From the NCBI RefSeq assembly GCF_003967515.1, contig NZ_BIFQ01000001.1, positions 4,030,001 to 4,094,000 of the forward strand: DNA of 64,000 nt, written 5' to 3'. Both the position numbers and the translations under genes were made by a program. Numbering within the stretch: position 1 is the first letter of the stretch; every line of letters begins with the position of its first letter. The notes beneath the pieces are model-generated. The model was not told the origin of the DNA, made no database searches, and was given only the letters and a program-made list of their open reading frames with translations. This DNA comes from Dictyobacter aurantiacus. GTDB lineage: Bacteria > Chloroflexota > Ktedonobacteria > Ktedonobacterales > Ktedonobacteraceae. Positions 1 to 7,428 of the stretch are shown piece by piece.

Positions 1-11
1 ACACTCATGAA

Positions 12-1160
12 TTACCACTCGGTGATAGAGCCATCGGCGTTGCGCCAGATGGGATTGTGCCATTGGTGTCCGGCCCTGGCCGCCTCGCGTACCCTGTCCT
101 CATTGATCTCTACTCCCAGCCCCGGTTTGGTTGGCCGGGCCACAAATCCATCTTCGTATTTGAAGATCGATGGATCAACCAGGTAATCCAGCAGATCGGT
201 ATGCTGGTTGTAGTGGATCTCCAGCGATTGCTCCTGGATGAAGGCGTTGGGCGTGCAGAAATCAAGCTGCAGCGAGGACGCCAGGGTCAGTGGTCCCAGG
301 GGACAATGCGGGGCCACGGCTACGTCAAACGCCTCGGCCATCGCCGCGATCTTGCGGCCTTCCCAGATGCCACCGGTATGGCTCAAGTCGGGCTGGATGA
401 TGTCTACGGCCCCACTGGTCAGCAGCGATTTAAAGCCCCAGCGTGTATAGAGACGTTCTCCAGTCGCGATGGGGGTACTGGTATGCCGGGCCAGTTCGAT
501 TAGTGCCTCATTGTTCTCCGGCAGTACTGGTTCCTCAATGAACAGGAGCTTATATGGATCTAATTCTTTGGCCAGCACTTTGGCCATGCCGCGATGGATA
601 CGTCCGTGGAAATCCACGGCCAGTCCGACGCCGTTGCCGATCGCTTCACGTACAGCCGCGATGCGCTCGACCGCTTCCTGCACCTTGAGCGCCGAATCGA
701 TCCACTCGAAGTCAGCCGTCGCGTTCATCTTCAACGCGCTATAGCCGGCCGCCACCCGTTGTCTGGCATGTTCGGCCGCCTCGGTCGCTTTATCTCCGCC
801 GATCCAGGAATAGACGCGCATCTTATCGCGTACGGCCCCACCCAGTAGATCATATACCGGCACGCCCAGGCTCTTTCCCTTGATATCCCAGAGGGCCTGG
901 TCGATCCCCGAAATAGCGCTGGTCAGGACCGGTCCGCCGCGATAGAAGCCGCTGCGATAGAGGGTCTGCCAGATATCCTCAATGCGCGAGGCATCTTGCC
1001 CGATCAGGTATTCACCCATCTCGGTTACGGCTGTTTTCACCGTCTCGGCTCGTCCCTCCACTACTGGTTCACCCCAGCCCTCCACGCCATCATCCGTCGT
1101 AATCTTCAAAAAGAGCCAGCGTGGTGGCACCTTAAATAATTCAAGTTTGGCGATTTTCAT
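12..1160 (-). CDS. dgoD: D-galactonate dehydratase (enolase superfamily)
   Basis: Dehydrates D-galactonate to 2-keto-3-deoxygalactonate, the first step of the De Ley-Doudoroff galactonate pathway in the cytoplasm. From the ATG at 1160 the protein is 382 residues, the same length as E. coli DgoD, and the family's key residues fall at the same numbers: metal ligands D183, E209 and E235, H185 in the FHGR motif, and the D258/H285 pair (QPDLSH, APHCPLGP). The open frame extends 82 codons further upstream, but the ATG at 1160 has a purine-rich site (GGGAAAGGGA) at the right distance and matches the family start, so I take that one. It is divergent from the HAD gene; no other galactonate gene is visible beside it within the window. 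Function is well supported; a related aldonate as substrate is possible. Confidence 0.93.
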   Translation of the reverse strand: MKIAKLELFKVPPRWLFLKITTDDGVEGWGEPVVEGRAETVKTAVTEMGEYLIGQDASRIEDIWQTLYRSGFYRGGPVLTSAISGIDQALWDIKGKSLGVPVYDLLGGAVRDKMRVYSWIGGDKATEAAEHARQRVAAGYSALKMNATADFEWIDSALKVQEAVERIAAVREAIGNGVGLAVDFHGRIHRGMAKVLAKELDPYKLLFIEEPVLPENNEALIELARHTSTPIATGERLYTRWGFKSLLTSGAVDIIQPDLSHTGGIWEGRKIAAMAEAFDVAVAPHCPLGPLTLASSLQLDFCTPNAFIQEQSLEIHYNQHTDLLDYLVDPSIFKYEDGFVARPTKPGLGVEINEDRVREAARAGHQWHNPIWRNADGSITEW

Positions 1161-1506
1161 TTCATTCCCTTTCCCGAACCCATCGGCGCCATGCTGATGG
1201 CAGGATAGTAGTGATGATGGGCGTCTCACGCAGTTCGCATATACTATCCCGTGTTTGTATTGCATGGATAATTTGAGTATAGAATGTGCTAGAGGCAAAT
1301 TCAAGCCAGGAGGATGGATAACTCCTCTATAAAATACTCCTATGCTATGGTCGAGTTCATCGCAAGGCCCTTGCTGTCCAGGCGTTCTGGAGGCCGAAGT
1401 AGCCACAAATCGTCCATCATACCGCTGAAGTAATTGTGATATGATGGAGATAAATGTGAATGTTTTGCCATTTATATAGACATACAGAGAAGCGAAAGGC
1501 TGTTTA
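1161..1506. other. Divergent intergenic region dgoD / HAD phosphatase
   Basis: About 350 bases without a credible gene. It must hold the promoters for both flanking genes. The 15-mer TGAGTATAGAATGTG at about 1274-1288 recurs in the gap before the XRE gene (about 20773). TATGAT at 1440-1445 could be a -10 box for the rightward gene, but no good -35 is spaced from it. Confidence 0.4.
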
Positions 1507-2178
1507 ATGATAAGCGCACTGGTCTTTGATTTTGATGGACTTATACTTGATACCGAAATCTCCTCTTATCAATCCTGGCAAGAAATATATACTGAATATG
1601 AGCAGCACCTTCCACTAGAGAAGTGGGCCGCCTGCATCGGGAGCGGTCCGGAAGCCTTTGATCCTCACGACTACCTTGAATTGTTGACAGGACAGGCTAT
1701 CGAGCGCGATCCGCTCGCCGAGCGCCGTCTGCGCCGCCACCTGGAGCTGATTGAGACACAGACCGTCCTGCCGGGTGTCGAGCAATATATAGAGGATGCG
1801 CGCCGCTTGAATATGAAGATCGCCGTCGCCTCAAGCTCGCCACGCTCCTGGGTCATTAGTCATCTTACTCGTCTCGGCCTGCACGAGAAATTCGACGCCA
1901 TGAAATTCGGGGATGAAGTGACGCATCGCAAGCCTCACCCTGAGCTCTACCTTTCCGCCCTGGATCTCCTTGGAGCTCAACCCGAGCAGGCCATCGCCCT
2001 CGAAGACTCGCCCAATGGCGTGCGGGCCGCCCAGAACGCCGGTATCTTCTGCGTCGCCATCCCCAACCCGATTACCGGCCAGCTACCACTGGACCACGCG
2101 GACCTGCGCCTGACCTCTCTGGCCGCTATGCCCCTGGAACAGCTCGTGCTGCAGGTCGCGAACAGGCAAGAAGTGTAA
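1507..2178 (+). CDS. HAD-superfamily phosphatase, beta-phosphoglucomutase-like
   Basis: Predicted cytoplasmic haloacid dehalogenase-type hydrolase of 223 residues that removes phosphate from, or isomerises, a small sugar phosphate. Motif I is DFDGLILDTE with nucleophile D8 and general acid D10; motif II is the serine of VASSSP; motif III lysine is in HRKPHPELY; motif IV is ALEDSPNG. A helical cap lies between motifs I and II (about residues 15-90), the C1 arrangement of the beta-phosphoglucomutase/phosphatase branch. An AAAGG site lies seven bases before the ATG. The PhzF-like gene follows on the same strand after about 90 bases. Substrate cannot be read from sequence; both D8 and D10 occur in mutases and phosphatases alike. 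Confidence 0.88.
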   Translation: MISALVFDFDGLILDTEISSYQSWQEIYTEYEQHLPLEKWAACIGSGPEAFDPHDYLELLTGQAIERDPLAERRLRRHLELIETQTVLPGVEQYIEDARRLNMKIAVASSSPRSWVISHLTRLGLHEKFDAMKFGDEVTHRKPHPELYLSALDLLGAQPEQAIALEDSPNGVRAAQNAGIFCVAIPNPITGQLPLDHADLRLTSLAAMPLEQLVLQVANRQEV

Positions 2179-2267
2179 CGTATCCGCACCCATTGTGTTG
2201 TTGCTGCATAATAGAGAAGAAGAAATAAGATGTATGGTGCTACCAGCCATAAAAGGAGAGAAACGAG

Positions 2268-3062
2268 ATGGAGCAGACGATTATCCAGGTAGACGCCTTT
2301 ACCGACGAGCCTTTTAGAGGAAACCCTGCGGGCGTGTGTGTGCTGTCCGAGCCACGTGATGCCGAATGGATGCAGCAGGTCGCGGCCGAAATGAATCTTT
2401 CGGAGACCGCCTTTCTCCTGCGGCAGGATGACGGGTTTCAGCTGAGCTGGTTTACGCCAACTGTAGAGGTTGAGCTGTGCGGACACGCCACCCTGGCCAG
2501 CGCGCACGTCCTGTGGCAGGAGGGCCACCTGGCACCCGATGCCGAGGCTCGCTTCTCTACCCTGAGCGGCCTGTTGACCGCCAGGCGCAACGGCGAATGG
2601 ATCGAGCTCAACTTTCCGGCGGACCCCACGCGGCCCGTCGATCCTCCCTCCGTGCTCGCGGAGGCTCTGGGTGTCCCCATCGCAGCGGTTGAAATGGGCA
2701 GGTTCGACTACCTTGTAGAAGTAGAAAACGAACTGCAGGTTAGAGATCTCAAACCCAACCTCGCGCTCTTGCAACAGATACCGGCGCGCGGCATCGTCGT
2801 CACCAGCCGGGCCAATCCCGAGGTCGACTATGATTTTGTCTCCCGTTTCTTCGGTCCGCGCGTTGGCGTCAGTGAAGATCCCGTTACCGGCTCGGCCCAC
2901 TGTGCCCTGGCACCCTACTGGAGCCAGCGTCTACAGCGCTCCACCCTTCTCGGCTACCAGGCATCCAGGCGCGGCGGCCTGGTACGCGTCCAACTGCAGG
3001 GCGATCGCGTCATCCTGGGAGGGCAGGCCGTCACCGTCTTCAAAGGTACCCTGTTCGCCTGA
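2268..3062 (+). CDS. PhzF-family isomerase/epimerase
   Basis: A 264-residue member of the PhzF family (diaminopimelate-epimerase fold). The N-terminal signature FRGNPAGVC is present and the likely catalytic glutamate is E46 in MNLSETAFL; the second half has the family's GVSEDPVTGSAHCALAPYW region (about residues 203-221), which forms the substrate loop. Family members isomerise small metabolites, and PhzF itself acts in phenazine synthesis, but no other phenazine gene is nearby, so a general metabolite isomerase is more likely. An AAGGAG site sits ten bases before the ATG. The gene is closed by a very strong hairpin terminator at 3088-3131. Confidence 0.88.
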   Translation: MEQTIIQVDAFTDEPFRGNPAGVCVLSEPRDAEWMQQVAAEMNLSETAFLLRQDDGFQLSWFTPTVEVELCGHATLASAHVLWQEGHLAPDAEARFSTLSGLLTARRNGEWIELNFPADPTRPVDPPSVLAEALGVPIAAVEMGRFDYLVEVENELQVRDLKPNLALLQQIPARGIVVTSRANPEVDYDFVSRFFGPRVGVSEDPVTGSAHCALAPYWSQRLQRSTLLGYQASRRGGLVRVQLQGDRVILGGQAVTVFKGTLFA

Positions 3063-3087
3063 GGAGAGAGCCATCGGCACGGCACAT

Positions 3088-3131
3088 AAAAAGAGGGTTC
3101 CCAACCTGAGCAGGTTGGGAACCCTCTTTTT
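3088..3131. terminator. Bidirectional intrinsic terminator
   Basis: Perfect 21-bp inverted repeat (3088-3108 with 3111-3131) and a two-base loop; each arm begins with A5 and so ends in T5 on either strand. It lies between the end of the PhzF-like gene and the end of the convergent small gene, so it can stop transcription from both sides. Confidence 0.9.
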
Positions 3132-3154
3132 ATAAAAAGCATACAAAGAAAGAT

Positions 3155-3382
3155 TTAAGGTAGAACGTAAGAAATCTCGCCTGACAGCGTATAGCAGATC
3201 GCCTCGCTATTGGGAAAGTATACCTTAAAAGCATTTTCAATTATGCGTCCGTGCTTATCTTTACTCGGTTCTTCATGAACATAATGACAGATCGTCGCCT
3301 CACTCCCGCTGACCTCACCCTCATAGCGGCGAATCAATTTCAAAGCACTTGAGGTAATAGTCGTACAATAGAGTGTTTTCAT
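3155..3382 (-). CDS. Small hypothetical protein, 75 aa
   Basis: Unrecognised. The frame is open from 3478, but the ATG at 3382 is preferred because GAGGT lies about eleven bases upstream; it gives 75 residues. The product is mixed polar with several Tyr/His/Cys residues (CHYVHEEPSKDKHGR) and has no membrane segment or signal peptide. It ends just before the bidirectional terminator that it shares with the convergent PhzF-like gene, which supports it being a real transcription unit. No function is assigned. Confidence 0.5.
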   Translation of the reverse strand: MKTLYCTTITSSALKLIRRYEGEVSGSEATICHYVHEEPSKDKHGRIIENAFKVYFPNSEAICYTLSGEISYVLP

Positions 3383-3755
3383 AAGTATTGTCAACCTCGC
3401 AATAACCGGAGTACCGAATCGGCCCGGACAGGGATAAATCCATCTCCTCTTCGCCGGATCAATGATATATTGTCTCAATTAAAAACGTTAACAATAGAAG
3501 AAATTAACCATTGCATGTTGCAACATTGAAACAGAAGCTTTCATCATTCACCGGAGGGGAAACAACCTGGCAGTGTTTAACACTGTTGCAAAAATATTAC
3601 CACGTACACTCAGCCAATGACGTCCCCCGACCATACACCCGCAGAAAAATAGGAGTTTAGTCCTGGTAAAGGATAGAATCGAGCCTGTAAAATGGCCCTG
3701 AATAGGGCGCCGTCCTATTGACAGCCCCATCAACATGTGCTAAATTGATGGTGTT
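3383..3755. other. Intergenic region before tRNA-Arg
   Basis: About 370 bases. A 62-codon reverse frame (3548-3736) has no good start site and no recognisable features, so I see no gene here. It should include the promoters for the small reverse gene and for the tRNA. Confidence 0.4.
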
Positions 3756-3829
<74 letters not shown>

Positions 3830-3985
3830 TTAAACATATCTAAGCCACTAAACCAGCCTTACAAGCCAAAAAAAACCAAAGTTCCACTACAGAGTAGCAG
3901 AACTTTAGAGCCAATTTTCTCCAAGTCTTATTGACCTCAGCATAAGGTTCTAAAGTCGTCCATACTCAAACCGATAAAAGGAGGT

Positions 3986-4492
3986 ATGAGCAAGAAAGAA
4001 CAACATCCCAACGATTGGCGTGAATGGCGACGACTGCGCGCTTGGCAGCTGTATACGCAGGGCTGGAGACAAAAAGACATCGCCGTAGCCCTTGGAGTAA
4101 CCGAAGGAGCGGTGAGTCAGTGGATGAGCCGAGCCAGGAAAGAGGGCTCGGAGTCCTTGCGACAACAACCGCCACCAGGTCCCCAGCCCAAACTGACCGA
4201 AGAACAGCGAGCCCAGTTGCCCGATCTGCTGGCCAAAGGGGCCGAGCACTATGGGTTCCGCGGCCAGGTATGGACCACAGCCCGCGTGGCAGTGCTTATC
4301 AGGCAGCACTTTGGGGTCAGCTATCATCCCGCCCATTGCAGTCGCCTCCTGCGGAGCCTCAAGCAGAGTGTCCAAAAACCGGAGGAACACGCCAGCCAAC
4401 GCAATGAAGAGGCGATCAACGCCTGGACAGACGAACGGTGGCCCGCGCTTAAAAAAAAGCCGAGCAGGAACAGCGGCAGATCGTCTTTGTAG
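3986..4492 (+). CDS. IS630 transposase, upstream frame (HTH half)
   Basis: First reading frame of the IS630-like transposase, 168 codons. Residues about 25-60 form a helix-turn-helix for end binding (WRQKDIAVALGVTEGAVSQW), followed by a linker and a second winged-helix-like region that stops at 4490-4492. The catalytic domain is in the -1 frame. An A8 run at 4451-4458 is read AAA AAA AAG in this frame; a backward slip of one base there would join this half to the downstream half. The ATG sits directly after a strong AAAAGGAGG sequence, closer than ideal, which may keep expression low. Confidence 0.85.
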   Translation: MSKKEQHPNDWREWRRLRAWQLYTQGWRQKDIAVALGVTEGAVSQWMSRARKEGSESLRQQPPPGPQPKLTEEQRAQLPDLLAKGAEHYGFRGQVWTTARVAVLIRQHFGVSYHPAHCSRLLRSLKQSVQKPEEHASQRNEEAINAWTDERWPALKKKPSRNSGRSSL

Positions 4493-4998
4493 ACGAGTCG
4501 GGCTTTTACCTGCTGCCGATGGCGGTGCGCACGTATGCTCCGGTGGGCCAGACACCAGTGTTGCGAGTGCCGCTGACACGCGATCATGTCTCGGCGATTG
4601 GGGCGATTACCCCGCAGGGACGTCTCTTTATGCAGACGCAATCTCATTCCTACAAAGGAGAGGATGTGGTTGGTTTTCTCAAGCACCTGCTTCGCCAGAT
4701 TCCCGGGAAGTTGCTGGTGATCTGGGATGGATCGAGCATCCATCGCTGCCAAGCGGTCAAAGACTTCTTGGCGCAGGGAGGCGCAGCTCGCCTTCACCTG
4801 GAACGCTTGCCTGCCTATGCGCCTGAGTTCAATCCGCAGGAAGGGGTGTGGAATTTGCTCAAACGTCGTGAACTTAAGAATGTGTGTTGCAAGGATTCCA
4901 CCGAGCTGAGTTATGCCTTGCTGCTGGCTCTTGCCCGCCTTCGGCATCGCAAGCAGACCTTGCGTCACTGTTTCGTTCATGCTGGCTACTCACTTTAG
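4450..4998 (+). CDS. IS630 transposase, downstream frame (DDE catalytic half)
   Basis: Second frame of the transposase, entered by a -1 slip at the A8 run (4451-4458). Reading just after the slip gives the first catalytic aspartate in QIVFVDESGFYLLP; the second is in LLVIWDGSSIHR and the glutamate in FNPQEGVWNLLKRR, so the DDE triad of the IS630 group is complete. Without frameshifting, the first ATG in this frame (4519) lies after the first catalytic Asp, so independent translation would give an inactive protein. The fused product would be about 337 residues, normal for the family. Confidence 0.85.
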
Positions 4999-5146
4999 CT
5001 TTTTATGCTGAGATCAATAGTGTCGCAAGCCCCTATTCTCCGACAAGAATTCATGTCAAATTGCCAGAACCGGAATACTATAATGCTTATAAGAGAAATT
5101 CTTCGTGCTGGGTGATTATTACAAGCAAGCGTTAAAGAGGATATTA

Positions 5147-5644
5147 TTGGAAATCGATAATTTAATTCAGAAAATGCGCACCACGCAATACTGTCAGGTA
5201 TATGAACCTATTGGGCTTCCAGTTGTCGAGCCGAATCATGTGTTGCCAGAAGATCTCAAACGGTTCTATTCGCTCTGTGGAGGCTTACATCTGTTTGATG
5301 ATCCAGGTGGAATATATTACTCGATGACCATTGTGCCGCCGACGCGTTGTGTGCTGGCGAATCCAGTGATCATCGGTGAGCGTGTCGAGGACGATATCAC
5401 CGCGAGCTGGTATATCATTGGCGATGATGGCAATGGTGATTACTTGACCATCGATTTTAGTCACGAGAGACTGGGGCGATGCTATGATAGTTTTCATGAA
5501 ATACATGGGCTGCGTGGGGATTGTCCAATTATAGCGAACTCTTTTACAGACCTGCTTGCTTGTCTCTATAACAATAATGGGCAGTATTGGTACTGGCTGC
5601 TGCCAGATTTTGTGCCTCTCGGTGATGCCTACGATGGACTGTAA
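5147..5644 (+). CDS. SMI1/KNR4 (SUKH)-like protein
   Basis: Small soluble protein with the SUKH pattern: LPEDLKRFYSLCGGLHLF in the first third, then several beta strands ending in aromatic-rich segments (GQYWYWLLPDFVPLGD). SUKH proteins are often immunity partners of toxins, but no toxin gene is adjacent, so the role is open. The frame is open from GTG 5105 (179 aa); I prefer the TTG at 5147 because AAGAGG lies six bases before it, giving 165 residues. The gene starts right after the IS630 element, so its original promoter may have been displaced. An inverted repeat follows the stop. Confidence 0.6.
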   Translation: MEIDNLIQKMRTTQYCQVYEPIGLPVVEPNHVLPEDLKRFYSLCGGLHLFDDPGGIYYSMTIVPPTRCVLANPVIIGERVEDDITASWYIIGDDGNGDYLTIDFSHERLGRCYDSFHEIHGLRGDCPIIANSFTDLLACLYNNNGQYWYWLLPDFVPLGDAYDGL

Positions 5645-5680
5645 AATGAGGAGCATTACCAGAATCGTGAAACTGATGTG

Positions 5681-5716
5681 AGGTGGATTGTATCCATATG
5701 GATGGTCAATCCACCT
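5681..5716. terminator. Hairpin between convergent genes
   Basis: Ten-bp perfect arms (AGGTGGATTG at 5681-5690 with CAATCCACCT at 5707-5716) around a 16-base loop. It lies between the ends of the SUKH-like and PLD-like genes. There is no strong T run, so it may be a weak terminator or an mRNA 3' stem. Confidence 0.5.
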
Positions 5717-5752
5717 TCGCTATTTATCAGAGACTTCTTATAGTAAAGATTA

Positions 5753-6829
5753 CTATAAATGACGATGATGGATTTTTGCTGCCAGTGCCTGTGCGTGCTT
5801 CCAGTCGGCATTGAATGTGGTGAGCAGGTGTGATACGACGCTGGCATTTGAGATCAGGATGCCCACCTCGCGGCTGTAGTGCAGCGACTGGTGGCTGAGG
5901 TTCTGTGAACCGACAAACGCGAGCTGCTGATCAACAATGATCATCTTGGCGTGCATAAAATATGGTGGTGTCACGTTGACTTCGACGGCAGGGTTCAGGA
6001 TGCGATAGGTTTCGTTGTTGTCCGCCGATGGTGCACCCAGTGGCTGGGGTGAAAGCGGAGGCAGCATCAGGTGGACCGTAACACCATTCTGGGCTGAGTG
6101 CAGGAGGATCTGCTTCAGGTTGAGCGCGCCTTGACCGGGCGGGTCGTTGAGATATTCCACCTGGATCGCCAGGCTGTGTCTGGCGCTTCGCAGCAACAGC
6201 GGCAGCAGTGACAGCGCGTTGATGTCAGAGACGATGAGGTTGGATGTCTCGGGTATCGTGGGGAGCGGGAGACCAGCCTGATCCGCCTGGAAGATCGCTT
6301 TGAGGAGCGCGATGTCGTGCGGATCGGTATCACAGATGATGTATTCGCGATTGGCGTAGCCCGCGTGGTTGCCCCCGAGAGCCTGTGCGGTAAAGTTGGC
6401 GGTCATGATATAGGCTTTGGCCTTCCCGGGTACATCTGCATCGACAAGTATAAATTTAGCGTGATGGACGGAGACGGGTTGACCATCTGTGCGAATAGCC
6501 CTATTAGGAGCGATCCAGGCGGGGAAACGTCGTGTACCGTTGACATCAAGGCTGGGTGGCAGGTCTGGTTGGTGGCACAGCAGACGGAGATCCAGTCCTG
6601 GATGGGCCGCTTTCTGCCTGAGCAGCATCTGCGCCACGTGGTCGTTATCAAATAGATACATTTCAATCCAGAGCGATTTTGTGGCTGAGGCAATGATATC
6701 TTGGATGATTTTCATCCCCGCATCTGGTTGGATGCCGGCAAGAGAGATATATGAACTGGCCCCTGCCGGTAAAACAGGGAAGTGAAAAGGATTTTTGGCA
6801 GGGGCGTGGTGAGGCCAATGTGGATCCAT
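5753..6829 (-). CDS. Phospholipase D-like domain protein
   Basis: A 358-residue protein with two HKD half-sites: H123-x-K125-x4-D130 (VHHAKFILVD, then TANFTAQ) and H293-x-K295-x4-D300 (MHAKMIIVD, then GSQNLS). Two motifs in one chain are the arrangement of cardiolipin synthases and other PLD-type phosphodiesterases, in which the pair forms one active site. It lacks the N-terminal membrane helices of typical cardiolipin synthases, so a soluble phosphodiesterase or nuclease-like PLD is as likely as a lipid synthase. The start at 6829 has only a weak ribosome site; the next ATG downstream (residue 39) would cut into the domain start. Convergent with the SUKH-like gene. Confidence 0.85.
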   Translation of the reverse strand: MDPHWPHHAPAKNPFHFPVLPAGASSYISLAGIQPDAGMKIIQDIIASATKSLWIEMYLFDNDHVAQMLLRQKAAHPGLDLRLLCHQPDLPPSLDVNGTRRFPAWIAPNRAIRTDGQPVSVHHAKFILVDADVPGKAKAYIMTANFTAQALGGNHAGYANREYIICDTDPHDIALLKAIFQADQAGLPLPTIPETSNLIVSDINALSLLPLLLRSARHSLAIQVEYLNDPPGQGALNLKQILLHSAQNGVTVHLMLPPLSPQPLGAPSADNNETYRILNPAVEVNVTPPYFMHAKMIIVDQQLAFVGSQNLSHQSLHYSREVGILISNASVVSHLLTTFNADWKHAQALAAKIHHRHL

Positions 6830-7158
6830 ATACTTACGCGAACTCGCTTTCCAGATTTCGGTGCTGCCCCTGGCTGCCCCAGATTATGGTGTCAGAAGGC
6901 AACATTCGTTTCAATAACATGCTCGTAATCTCAAAACAGTAGGGACCAATTGCTTCATCTGTACTATAGCACATTATCTGAGCTAGAGATGTTGATCCAG
7001 ACGTTCGATCAGGCACACGCAATCAGCGATCGGGGTCTGCCACTGGCAACACCTGAATAGACTTTTTTGACCCTACCCATTTGGATAACTCATCTATATA
7101 TCAGGTTGTATTTTTGTTGTTTGCTATATTTCTTTTTTTTGTTTTAAGAAGATTTTGA
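6830..7158. other. Intergenic region upstream of PLD gene
   Basis: AT-rich stretch between two divergent genes. Short frames on both strands (about 60 codons) lack start sites and recognisable composition. It presumably holds the leftward promoter for the PLD-like gene. No repeat or RNA seen. Confidence 0.35.
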
Positions 7159-7188
7159 TTGACTCAATGCCTTTTAATCCGGTATGAT
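7159..7188 (+). promoter_or_regulatory. Sigma-70-type promoter for the secreted repeat protein
   Basis: TTGACT at 7159-7164 and TATGAT at 7183-7188 with an 18-base spacer, a close fit to the housekeeping consensus. Transcription would start near 7195, leaving an AT-rich leader of about 235 bases before the ATG at 7429. The leader (7195-7428) has no open frame of note. Confidence 0.65.
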
Positions 7189-7428
7189 ACGATCAGATTG
7201 ATAAATATGCATTATACTTGCAATGGTTCCCTGATATGGTTGTTTGCATTAAGGGGAATGATGATTTGTTGATATCAAGGTATTTATCTATTAAATATAT
7301 CGCATAGCTTTTTGCTAGTTCACACTTTTTGTTTACTGCGATGTCAACTGTTTTGATGGTTTGCATGAGAATGCATATATCTTCTTCTAACGTTTAACCC
7401 CTGTTTTAAGGGAGAGGAGAAACTATAC

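Larger units (their letters stand above)
3929..5019 (+). mobile_element. IS630-family insertion sequence (complete)
   Basis: Element of about 1.09 kb with both ends visible. The left end at 3929-3956 and the right end at 4992-5019 are inverted copies matching at 23 of 28 positions (shared blocks ACTTTAG, TTATGCTGAG, TCAATA). Each end finishes in TA, the dinucleotide target duplicated by the IS630/mariner group. Inside is a two-frame transposase whose halves overlap at an A8 run. The right inverted repeat overlaps the last codons of the transposase. Confidence 0.88.

Noticed and set aside
1977..2900. Long reverse frame (307 codons) opposite the HAD and PhzF-like genes
   Set aside because: It spans two well supported forward genes and their gap, has no known domain and has a composition typical of an antisense shadow.
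2268..3062. Phenazine biosynthesis cluster
   Set aside because: PhzF-family proteins are common outside phenazine pathways, and no other phz gene is nearby.
4324..4980. Reverse frame of 218 codons across the IS630 transposase
   Set aside because: Opposite strand of the transposase catalytic part; no domain and no start site.
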